A stretch of DNA of 28,135 nucleotides from an uncultured Porphyromonadaceae bacterium (GTDB taxonomy: Bacteria > Bacteroidota > Bacteroidia > Bacteroidales > Muribaculaceae), in the NCBI GenBank assembly GCA_900541835.1, contig UQLL01000030.1:1-28135 (forward strand), in the 5' to 3' direction. Shown here in pieces: positions 15,429-22,174 of the stretch. The position numbers and the translations under genes are program-made. The first letter of the stretch is position 1; each line of letters starts with the position of its first letter. A model generated the notes under the pieces. It did no database searches and was not told where the DNA came from. It saw nothing but the letters and a program-made list of their open reading frames with translations.

Positions 15429-15436
15429 TAACTTCG
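15429..15436 (+). promoter_or_regulatory. -7-like element abutting the nuclease gene
   Basis: TAACTTCG (one mismatch to TAnnTTTG) ends 4 nt before the ATG at 15441, again leaving almost no leader. Confidence 0.45.
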
Positions 15437-15440
15437 CGGT

Positions 15441-16259
15441 ATGAACGCAATTAAACGACATATATCAATCTTTATGGCCCTGGGCTGGGTCCTCGTCGGC
15501 CTGTGCGGCTGCAATTTCACGCCTGCAGTCTCCCGGGCCGAGACCTCCCGAGCCAAGCCCGCCGACCAGGGTCGCTTCGGAGACCTGCTCGACGTTATGA
15601 CACCCGACAGCCTCCCCTCCCAGCTCAAGGATTACGACGGTTTCCGCGTCAGCTTCAACCGCGACAACCACACCCCCAACTGGGTGGCCTGGGAACTCAC
15701 CGCCGAGGAGACCAAAGGCGAGGTGCCCCGATACAACAAGTTCTGGACCGACGACGACATCCACGGCTGCCCCTCCACCCACGACTACACCCGCTCCGGC
15801 TTCGACCGCGGCCACATCTGCCCCGCCGGCGACAACAAGTCCTCCGAGCAGATGATGATCGACTGCTTCTCGCTGGCCAACATCTGCCCGCAGGCCCATA
15901 AACTCAACACCGGCGCCTGGAAGACGCTCGAAAACAAGGAGCGCGAATGGGCGCAGCGCGACGGACGCCTCGTGATAGTCGCCGGACCTATCTACGAAGC
16001 CGCCGACCGCACCCGCATAGGAGACACAGGCGTTCGTGTGCCCTCCGCATTCTTCAAAGTCATCATAGAGCCATACTCGGCACAGCCGGCAGGCATCGGA
16101 TTCGTCTACCCCAACATGACAGCCCCCGGCGACATGTACAACTACGCCATGACCATCGACGAAGTCGAGAGCATCACCGGACTCGACTTCTTCCACCAGC
16201 TCCCCAACCAGATAGAGAACCAGATCGAAAGCCGCACGCCCCGCCAGTGGAAGAAATAA
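15441..16259 (+). CDS. DNA/RNA non-specific endonuclease (NUC1 family), exported
   Basis: A 272-aa beta-beta-alpha-metal nuclease. The N-terminus (MNAIKRHISIFMALGWVLVGLCGC) is a signal peptide ending in an LCGC lipobox-like site, so the enzyme is probably an envelope lipoprotein. The catalytic motif is FDRGHICPAGD (DRGH, with the general-base His), followed by SLANICPQ and LNTGAWKTLE, which supplies the metal-binding Asn region. The protein should cut DNA and RNA without sequence preference, for nutrient or phosphate salvage or defence (role inferred). Its 3' end overlaps the mnmE start by 13 nt. Confidence 0.9.
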   Translation: MNAIKRHISIFMALGWVLVGLCGCNFTPAVSRAETSRAKPADQGRFGDLLDVMTPDSLPSQLKDYDGFRVSFNRDNHTPNWVAWELTAEETKGEVPRYNKFWTDDDIHGCPSTHDYTRSGFDRGHICPAGDNKSSEQMMIDCFSLANICPQAHKLNTGAWKTLENKEREWAQRDGRLVIVAGPIYEAADRTRIGDTGVRVPSAFFKVIIEPYSAQPAGIGFVYPNMTAPGDMYNYAMTIDEVESITGLDFFHQLPNQIENQIESRTPRQWKK

Positions 16260-17626
16260 CGACCCCGGGCTCCGACACCATCGTCGCCCCCGCCACCGCG
16301 CCAGGGCAGGCAGCCCTGGCCGTGCTGCGCCTCAGCGGTCCGCAGGCCATCGCCATCGCCGACACCCTCTGGCGCGGCAAGAGCCTCGCCCAGGCAGACA
16401 GCCACACCGCACACCTCGGCACAGTGCTCGACAGCCGAGGACTCCAACTGGACCAGGCCGTGGCCGTCGTATACCGCGCTCCACGCTCCTTCACCGGCCA
16501 GGACAGCGTCGAGCTCACCGTCCACGGCTCCATGTACGTGCGCCGCGAACTCCTCGACACATTAATTAAGGCAGGTGCCCGCCTGGCCGAACCCGGAGAG
16601 TTCACCCGCCGCGCCTTCCTGGGCGGACGCCTCGACCTGAGCCAGGCCGAAGCCGTGGCCGACATCATCGCCGCCGAGTCCCGTGCCGCCAACGACATCG
16701 CTCAAAGCCAGCTGCAAGGCAAGTTTGCCGGACGCATACAGCAGCTCCGCCAACAACTCATCGACATCGCCTCCCTGCTCGAACTCGAGCTCGACTTCGC
16801 CGAAGAAGACCTCGAGTTCGCCGACCGCACCCTGCTCACACAGCTCGCCACTCAGGCAAGGGACGAGATCAAGCGCCTGCTCCAGAGTTTTCGCACCGGC
16901 GACGCAATCATGCGCGGCATCCCCGTGGCCATCGTCGGCGCCCCCAACGCCGGCAAATCCTCGTTGCTCAACGCCCTGCTGGGCCACGACCGCGCCATCG
17001 TCAGCGACGTGCCAGGCACCACCCGCGACACCATCGAGGAGACCCTGCACCTGGGCGACCACCTCTTCCGCTTCATCGACACAGCCGGCCTGCGTGCCAG
17101 CACCGACGCTGTGGAACGCATCGGTATCGACCGCGCCCGCGCCGCCATCGCCTCGGCCCGCATCATCCTCTACGTCCACGACGCCACCCTGCCCCTCCAC
17201 CCGGACCTCATCCCCCGGGTCCCCGACGCCACCACCCTTCTCGTCCTCAACAAGACCGACCTCATCCCCACCCCGACCCTCGACTCTCAACTCTCGACTC
17301 TCGACTCTCAACTCCTTCCCACCCCCCTGTCGACCCGCACCGGCGAAGGTCTGGACCAGATAGTGCGCCACCTCGTCACCATTGCCGCCGACATGACGAC
17401 CACCTACGGCGACGTGCTCGTGGCCAACGCCCGCCACGCCGAGGCCCTCTCGTCAGCCCTCACCAGCATCGGCCGCGTCCTCGACGGCCTCCGCTCCACC
17501 CTCCCCGCCGACCTCGTCGCCCAGTCCCTGCGCGAGACCATCTCCCACCTGGGCGCCATCACCGGCGCCATTCCCTCCGATCTCCTCCTTTCCACCATCT
17601 TCTCCCGTTTCTGCATCGGCAAATAA
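16247..17626 (+). CDS. mnmE: tRNA-U34 modification GTPase MnmE
   Basis: A 459-aa GTPase that with MnmG installs the (carboxymethyl)aminomethyl group on U34 of certain tRNAs. The order is an N-terminal formyl-THF-binding domain (DTIVAPATAPGQAALAVLRLSGP), a helical domain, a G domain with GAPNAGKSS (G1), DTAG (G3) and NKTD (G4), and the invariant C-terminal FCIGK. There is no ATG near the start; the GTG at 16247 gives the usual length and overlaps the nuclease gene by 13 nt. Five heptanucleotide repeats (17279-17313) encode a TLDSQLSTLDSQLLPT insertion between G4 and the STRTGEG (G5) segment. The mobile region begins right after the stop codon. Confidence 0.94.
   Translation: MEEITTPGSDTIVAPATAPGQAALAVLRLSGPQAIAIADTLWRGKSLAQADSHTAHLGTVLDSRGLQLDQAVAVVYRAPRSFTGQDSVELTVHGSMYVRRELLDTLIKAGARLAEPGEFTRRAFLGGRLDLSQAEAVADIIAAESRAANDIAQSQLQGKFAGRIQQLRQQLIDIASLLELELDFAEEDLEFADRTLLTQLATQARDEIKRLLQSFRTGDAIMRGIPVAIVGAPNAGKSSLLNALLGHDRAIVSDVPGTTRDTIEETLHLGDHLFRFIDTAGLRASTDAVERIGIDRARAAIASARIILYVHDATLPLHPDLIPRVPDATTLLVLNKTDLIPTPTLDSQLSTLDSQLLPTPLSTRTGEGLDQIVRHLVTIAADMTTTYGDVLVANARHAEALSSALTSIGRVLDGLRSTLPADLVAQSLRETISHLGAITGAIPSDLLLSTIFSRFCIGK
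17279..17313. repeat. Heptanucleotide tandem repeat (CTCRACT x5) inside mnmE
   Basis: Five consecutive 7-nt units, CTCGACT or CTCAACT, in the G-domain loop between NKTD and the G5 motif. Only changes by three units (21 nt) keep the frame. Confidence 0.9.
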
Positions 17627-17673
17627 TTCATTGATACGCAATGAATTACAATGATAGTAATTGACTGTCATTG
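17625..17673. other. Paired inverted repeats behind mnmE: candidate att region or decayed repeat element
   Basis: AATTCATTG-ATACG-CAATGAATT (17625-17647) is a perfect 9+5+9 inverted repeat overlapping the mnmE stop. Next to it is CAATGATAGT-AATTG-ACTGTCATTG (17649-17673), 10+5+10 with one mismatch. Inverted arms around a 5-nt centre look like tyrosine-recombinase core sites, and base composition changes here. However, TTCATTG is also a word of the local heptad elements, so this may instead be a worn copy of that family. Confidence 0.4.
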
Positions 17674-17701
17674 AGCGGAAAAACTTGAAGACATCGCATA
17701 G

Positions 17702-17738
17702 CGCCTAATGCTGATAACGGTCAGTATTAGGCGTTTTT
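17702..17738 (+). terminator. Rho-independent terminator
   Basis: CGCCTAATGCTGA pairs with TCAGTATTAGGCG (13-bp stem with one G-T pair, 6-nt loop), followed by TTTTT. It closes the mnmE transcript or insulates the island's left end. Confidence 0.85.
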
Positions 17739-17813
17739 ACGCACATATTTGTACGGATATTGTACGTCGTTGACCATCTCCAGCCCAAGCGTCAGCAAGG
17801 TGGTGGAGGATGT

Positions 17814-17853
17814 GGTACGTCACGGTACGCTGTGATACGCCACGATACAAAAA
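17814..17853. repeat. Four helically phased 10-bp direct repeats (GRTACGNNNN)
   Basis: GGTACGTCAC, GGTACGCTGT, GATACGCCAC and GATACAAAAA follow each other with an exact 10-bp step, the helical repeat of DNA. Two further GTACG words lie at 17751 and 17762, 11 bp apart. The array ends 23 bp before the ATG of the multi-HTH gene and lies in the presumed integrase-side end of the island. It is a likely protein-binding array (integrase arm sites, excisionase sites or an operator). Confidence 0.6.
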
Positions 17854-17876
17854 TTGGTGAAATCAACACGTATGAT

Positions 17877-18791
17877 ATGAGTAGTAACATTAAAATCGAG
17901 AAAGTTTGTGAGTGGTGTGGCAACAAGTTCACCGCCCAGACTACAGTGACACGCTTCTGCTCGAAGCGTTGTTCGGAGCATTCCTATAAGGAGAGAATGC
18001 GACAGCGAAAAATCGCTCTGTCAAATCAAGAAACGAAACTGCAATCAGGCAGTGGCAGCAAGTGGCGTGACAAGGATTTTCTAACACCTACGCAAGCTGC
18101 GGAACTGCTTGGCATTGGTCGCATGTCCATCTATCGATATATTCGTGCCGGGAAAATAAAGGTCAAGAGGTTTGACCGAAAGACACTCATCTGCAAAGCT
18201 GATTTGATGGCTATGTTCGATTTTCTTCTTCCATCTAAAGAAGAAAATCCAGAACCCGTTGAGAAGAAGGATAAGACCATCACGGAGTTCTATACTCGCG
18301 CTGAGATTCGGGAGAAGTTTGGCGTGAAGGATTCATGGATATATAAGGTCGTAGCCGAAAATAATGTGCCGAAAACAATTCTTCGTGGTAAGGCATATTT
18401 CAGCAAGGCGCATATCGACCGGCTGTTCTCGGTGCGTAAGGAAAATCCAGAAATCACAGAGTGGTATTCGGTTGAGGATATTCAGCAGAAGTATGGTATG
18501 ACGCTGTCGGCTATCTATTCTCTGGTGTCGAAGGTCGGAATTCCCAAACGTAAGGAGGGCCCGAAAGTGTATTATTCCAAATATCATTTCGATGTCGCTA
18601 AGGGCGCAAAATCAGCTGAGGATGTCGAGTTTATTTCGGTGGTCGATGCAATGGAGAAATACTCTCTAACCCGTGACCAACTGTATCACTATGTCAAGAC
18701 ATACAAGATAACCAAGCTCCGTTGCGGCAAGTATGTTAAGTTGAACGCCAAAGAGTTAGCGGAGTTATTCAATCCTAAGATTCAGTTATAA
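17877..18791 (+). CDS. Zinc-finger, multi-HTH (excisionase-like) DNA-binding protein
   Basis: A 304-aa protein with an N-terminal Cys4 zinc-binding module (Cys11, 14, 28, 32: CEWCGNKF and FCSKRC) followed by four repeated MerR/excisionase-type helix-turn-helix units at about 70-112, 135-180, 190-235 and 250-298, each of the form 'xxAAxxxGxxxxxIYRxIxxxxIxxxxxxxKxY'. The chosen start, ATG at 17877, puts the zinc module near the N-terminus; upstream in-frame codons cross the phased repeats. It stands directly ahead of the integrase. Inferred role: directionality factor or regulator of integration/excision. The number of HTH units suggests binding of tandem sites such as those at 17814-17853. Confidence 0.75.
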   Translation: MSSNIKIEKVCEWCGNKFTAQTTVTRFCSKRCSEHSYKERMRQRKIALSNQETKLQSGSGSKWRDKDFLTPTQAAELLGIGRMSIYRYIRAGKIKVKRFDRKTLICKADLMAMFDFLLPSKEENPEPVEKKDKTITEFYTRAEIREKFGVKDSWIYKVVAENNVPKTILRGKAYFSKAHIDRLFSVRKENPEITEWYSVEDIQQKYGMTLSAIYSLVSKVGIPKRKEGPKVYYSKYHFDVAKGAKSAEDVEFISVVDAMEKYSLTRDQLYHYVKTYKITKLRCGKYVKLNAKELAELFNPKIQL

Positions 18792-18800
18792 CCCGGTGAT

Positions 18801-18832
18801 TTTGTTCACTGCACAACCACCATATATCTTCG
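18801..18832 (+). promoter_or_regulatory. Promoter for the integrase gene
   Basis: TTTG (18801-18804), a 20-nt spacer and TATCTTCG (18825-18832, one mismatch to TAnnTTTG). A start of transcription near 18838 would give a leader of about 18 nt before the ATG at 18857. Confidence 0.6.
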
Positions 18833-18856
18833 CACATTATAATCAGAAAAATAAAT

Positions 18857-19966
18857 ATGAAAGCATCAAGTATCTCAAAAGTCACTCTCCGTCAGGAGAA
18901 ACTCAAAAGTGGCAAACTGTCGCTCTATCTCGACTTTTATCCACCTATCTGGAACCCGAACATCAAGAAGATGTCACGTCGGGAATTTCTCGGTCTTTAC
19001 CTCATAGCCGAGCCGCAGGACAAATTCGAGATGGACTACAACGAGGCCATTCTAATAAAGGCGCGTGGCATCCGTGCGCAGCGAGAAATGGCAATCATCA
19101 ATGAGGAGTTCGGTTTCATTGACAAGACAAAGAAACACGCCGACTTCCTCGCCTATTTCGAGCAGAAGGCCAAATCGAAATATCAGAAGTGGGAGATTGT
19201 ATATAAACACTTCTGCGAGTTCACCAATGGCCGTTGCCTCGTTAAAGATGTGACTATCGGCCTATGCAACGACTTCCGGAGCCACCTCCTCAGTCTGCGC
19301 GTCAAGAAAAAGAAGTATGCAAGAATCGCTACCAATTCCGCCGCCGGGTATTGGTCTACATTCCGCGCCCTGCTCAAAATGGCATACAAAGAGGGACTGC
19401 TCAATGAGAATATCAATGACCACTTAGAATCCATTGACTGGGAGGAGCCGAAAATCAACTTCCTTGAAATCGAGGAAATCAAGAAACTCGCTGCGACGCC
19501 CTGCAAAGTGGACGTTCTGAAACGAGCATCGCTATTTGCTTGTCTCACCGGATTGCGCATCAGCGACATCCTCCAGCTGAAATGGGACAATATCGAGGTA
19601 TCGCCCGACGGGGGCCACTGTATGCGCATCTGTACTCAGAAGACCAAGACACAGGCAACCCTGCCGCTCAGCGAGGAAGCATTGTCATATTGCGGAGAGC
19701 CGAGTCGCGGACTGGTATTCAAAGGATTGAGCCGTGCCCACACCCGCGAGCCATTCAAGAGTTGGCTAAAAGCCGCCGGAATCACCAAGAAAATCACCTT
19801 CCACGGTCTGCGCCACACATACGCCACCCTGCTGATAACCAACGGCACCGACATCTACACCGTATCGAAGATGCTCACCCACAAAAACGTCGCCACAACG
19901 CAAATCTACGCCGAAGTCGTCAACCAAAAGAAACGCGACGCCGCCAATAGCATCACGCTGAAATAA
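18857..19966 (+). CDS. Tyrosine-type site-specific integrase
   Basis: A 369-aa tyrosine recombinase. It has an N-terminal SAM-like arm-binding region typical of Bacteroidetes integrases (LSLYLDFYPP), a core-binding helical domain (about 90-195) and a catalytic domain with Arg234 (TGLRISDI), a Lys around 262-264, His316 and Arg319 (HGLRH), His342 (LTHKNV) and Tyr351 (TTQIYAEV). All catalytic residues are present, so it is probably active. It lies about 1.2 kb from the mnmE 3' end and is expected to integrate and excise the island there (inference from position). It has its own promoter in the gap after the multi-HTH gene. Confidence 0.94.
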   Translation: MKASSISKVTLRQEKLKSGKLSLYLDFYPPIWNPNIKKMSRREFLGLYLIAEPQDKFEMDYNEAILIKARGIRAQREMAIINEEFGFIDKTKKHADFLAYFEQKAKSKYQKWEIVYKHFCEFTNGRCLVKDVTIGLCNDFRSHLLSLRVKKKKYARIATNSAAGYWSTFRALLKMAYKEGLLNENINDHLESIDWEEPKINFLEIEEIKKLAATPCKVDVLKRASLFACLTGLRISDILQLKWDNIEVSPDGGHCMRICTQKTKTQATLPLSEEALSYCGEPSRGLVFKGLSRAHTREPFKSWLKAAGITKKITFHGLRHTYATLLITNGTDIYTVSKMLTHKNVATTQIYAEVVNQKKRDAANSITLK

Positions 19967-19998
19967 ATCACACCACAAAAGTTCAAAGCGAAACGCCA

Positions 19999-20035
19999 CA
20001 AAAACACCGATTAAAACACAGCAAAAACACCGATT
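19999..20035. repeat. 14-bp direct repeat pair behind the integrase
   Basis: CAAAAACACCGATT occurs at 19999-20012 and again at 20022-20035, a 23-bp step (two helical turns). It sits in the 143-bp gap between the integrase and the 440-aa gene and may bind a regulator or recombination protein. Confidence 0.5.
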
Positions 20036-20077
20036 TGCCTGTGGTGCTGAACAATCATAGGGGTTAAATTGTCTTTA

Positions 20078-20095
20078 TAGATGTTTAATCATCTA
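20078..20095. other. Small inverted repeat ahead of the 440-aa gene
   Basis: TAGATG-TTTAAT-CATCTA, 15 nt before the ATG at 20110. It could be a hairpin near the ribosome-binding region or an operator; no -7 consensus was recognised here. Confidence 0.3.
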
Positions 20096-20109
20096 ACACC
20101 CCACCCAAT

Positions 20110-21432
20110 ATGAAAAATGCCCCCAACCGGGACACGATTATTCTCTGGAGTGCTGTAATTGCCGGAATCGGACTTCTCGCTCTGCTTATTCGTCACGCGG
20201 CCATCTATAAGTTTGGCACCGATACCTTTACCGGAAATGTACTTTTCGGTGTCACTCTAATTCTTCTCGTAGGTCTGTACCTCGGATTCCAATCCGTCAT
20301 TGAAGATTTTTCCCGCACCATCTCCAATTTATTCCGTCGCAAGGAGTCTGTCGTTATCGCCGAGACAACATCCGGCGAGCAGATTGCCGTCCCTGCGATG
20401 CCTGAAACACTGCAAATGGATTACTGTTCCGAAGCGACTGCAACTGACTGTGAAGTTTTGGAAGAGGATGTCGATTTTTCTAACGATTCTAATGAACATC
20501 CCTATGAAATCATTGATGTGATGGAAGATGGCACACGTCATCTCAAATTCGCTGATGGCATTGAAGGTTATGCCGATGCAGGACTGTCTGATGAAGAAAT
20601 TATATATGAACACGAATATCAAAACAATTTCCAAGATTTTGATGAGGACGCAATCTTTCAAGACTTTATCAGCGGTTTGACTGAGCAAGAGAAATATGAC
20701 TATGAGAACAACATCAAAAGGGTAAAGATTGAATCAAATGAAGAATATGAGTATGGATGCTTTGCCTATGTGCCGGAACAGAATGTTATAGACAATCATG
20801 ATGGTACGACAACCATTGAAGAATTCGAAAGCACAGTATTCATAACGGCTAACGGAGATGTTATTTTCCTTCACCAGTTGGATGATATGATCAAATTCTA
20901 CAACGAGCATAAGGAGACCACGGAGAAAATAATAACTCAGAAGAAAGAATGCGATGAAGCCTACGAAGAGTTGTTGCGCAACGAGGAACTGTACAATACT
21001 GAGCAGGTTACATTCATCTGCGCTTACATCACTTATACCATGCAAGGATTCATGGAAGCGCACGAACTTGATAAGTTGCACCTTAACGCCAGACTATGGA
21101 CCAAAAAGCCATTAGCGGATTTTAATGCTGTAAAACTCAGAAAAAAACATCAACTGTCAAAAGAAGACCTCAAACATCTCGGCTACAATATCGGAAAGTT
21201 TCTCAGATTGCAGGGGCCAGTCATTGCAACCTTTGTAAAGACTGTGTTTTACGAACCTTTCAGTAAACTTCAAATACAAAGCATAAATTCAAAACTCACG
21301 GACACAAATCCGGACAAGGATAAAATACCCCTCCTATCGCGAGAGCAGATGGATGCATTGTTTGAACACTTCAAACGGTATAAGACAATCAACTTGAAGG
21401 TTGTCGAAAACAAAGGTAAATCGAAGAAATAA
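20110..21432 (+). CDS. Unknown 440-aa protein with two N-terminal membrane helices
   Basis: Not recognised. Two predicted transmembrane helices occupy about residues 10-28 and 43-63, joined by a short loop; the rest should be on one side of the membrane. A very acidic middle (about 95-200, many Asp, Glu and Asn, with YEI, YEHEY and YDYE patches) leads to a mixed domain (about 205-275). A coiled-coil-like stretch rich in Glu and Lys follows (about 268-295), then a basic helical C-terminal domain (about 295-440). It has its own terminator and stands in the usual cargo slot behind the integrase of such elements. It could be an element maintenance, exclusion or defence protein; no motif decides this. 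Confidence 0.7.
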   Translation: MKNAPNRDTIILWSAVIAGIGLLALLIRHAAIYKFGTDTFTGNVLFGVTLILLVGLYLGFQSVIEDFSRTISNLFRRKESVVIAETTSGEQIAVPAMPETLQMDYCSEATATDCEVLEEDVDFSNDSNEHPYEIIDVMEDGTRHLKFADGIEGYADAGLSDEEIIYEHEYQNNFQDFDEDAIFQDFISGLTEQEKYDYENNIKRVKIESNEEYEYGCFAYVPEQNVIDNHDGTTTIEEFESTVFITANGDVIFLHQLDDMIKFYNEHKETTEKIITQKKECDEAYEELLRNEELYNTEQVTFICAYITYTMQGFMEAHELDKLHLNARLWTKKPLADFNAVKLRKKHQLSKEDLKHLGYNIGKFLRLQGPVIATFVKTVFYEPFSKLQIQSINSKLTDTNPDKDKIPLLSREQMDALFEHFKRYKTINLKVVENKGKSKK

Positions 21433-21454
21433 TTATTTCGTTCCAATACTGATT

Positions 21455-21496
21455 GCGGATAACACTGGTTCAGATCCAGAGTTATCCGCTTTCCTT
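21455..21496 (+). terminator. Rho-independent terminator after the 440-aa gene
   Basis: GCGGATAAC (21455-21463) pairs perfectly with GTTATCCGC (21481-21489), with a further CTGG/CCAG inside, followed by TTTCCTT. It ends the cargo transcript. Confidence 0.8.
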
Positions 21497-21787
21497 ATGT
21501 CCTTACCCAACTATTTTGCCAAACCAGCTACCTAATACGACAATCTCATAAATACTTGATGATATTCGTGCATCAGAGTTCAAGTTAAAGCATCGTCACT
21601 TGAAATATAACTGCTTAATCGAGTTTCTAACCATATCATTTACACGCCGAATAAATATCTTAATAAACAACAAGTTAGCCTTGGCGTTTTGGCTATTTTG
21701 AGTTTTCTAAAAGTGATTTTTCTAACCGACAACTCACTTTCTTTCAGTGCGGTTTTATTTCCGTAAACAAACTCGAAATAATCAGAT
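21497..21787. other. Non-coding stretch ahead of the replication/mobilization genes
   Basis: AT-rich, no supported gene. It holds several short inverted repeats: TTCAAGT/ACTTGAA (21579-21585, 21598-21604), TAGCC/GGCTA within 21676-21695, and AAGTGA/TCACTT (21711-21716, 21734-21739). TTTTCTAA is repeated twice near 21703-21724. It probably contains the promoter and control region of the next genes; a replication origin for the excised form is conceivable but unsupported. Confidence 0.35.
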
Positions 21788-22174
21788 ATGGAAACATCCA
21801 CAATCACCTTCGACCAGCTGCCACATGTGGTAAGCGGTCTCTCTGAGAAACTTGACCGGGTGCTTGAGATGCTTGAAAAGGTAGGCTCGGCCAACCCTTT
21901 CAAACAACACAAGCCCTCACGGAGAATCGTTCACGCGAAAGAGGCTTGCACGATTATCGGCAAGTCACTTTCGACCCTCTACCGCGCAATCAAAGCTCCG
22001 AATGACCCCATTCCGAGCTACAAGCGCGGCAAGCTCCTCTACTTTTATGAAGATGAGCTATACGCATGGATTGAGAACGGGCGCAAACACGCCGTTGCTC
22101 CTTCCTTTGAAGAACAGGTGGCGGCTGTCACTGCGGGTATGAAACGCCGTCCACGCGGAGGCTATAATTTCTGA
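21788..22174 (+). CDS. Excisionase-like helix-turn-helix protein
   Basis: A 128-aa protein. An N-terminal amphipathic helix (residues 8-33, LPHVVSGLSEKLDRVLEML) may dimerise. It is followed by an HTH_17/excisionase-type domain at about 45-95 (HAKEACTIIGKSLSTLYRAIKAPNDPIPSYKRGKLLYFYEDELYAWIE) and a basic tail (MKRRPRGGYNF). Proteins of this type precede the DUF3987 replication gene in Bacteroidales mobilizable elements. Its TGA stop overlaps the next ATG by 1 nt, so the two are translationally coupled. Role inferred as regulator or directionality factor. Confidence 0.75.
   Translation: METSTITFDQLPHVVSGLSEKLDRVLEMLEKVGSANPFKQHKPSRRIVHAKEACTIIGKSLSTLYRAIKAPNDPIPSYKRGKLLYFYEDELYAWIENGRKHAVAPSFEEQVAAVTAGMKRRPRGGYNF

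Noticed and set aside
14203..15444. A long plus-strand frame opposite pepT
   Set aside because: Composition is that of an antisense shadow; the minus-strand frame has all M20 motifs.
17877..18791. Reading the multi-HTH protein as a phage repressor
   Set aside because: The HTH units are of the excisionase/MerR-like type with a zinc module and the gene is beside an integrase; no peptidase or phage genes accompany it.
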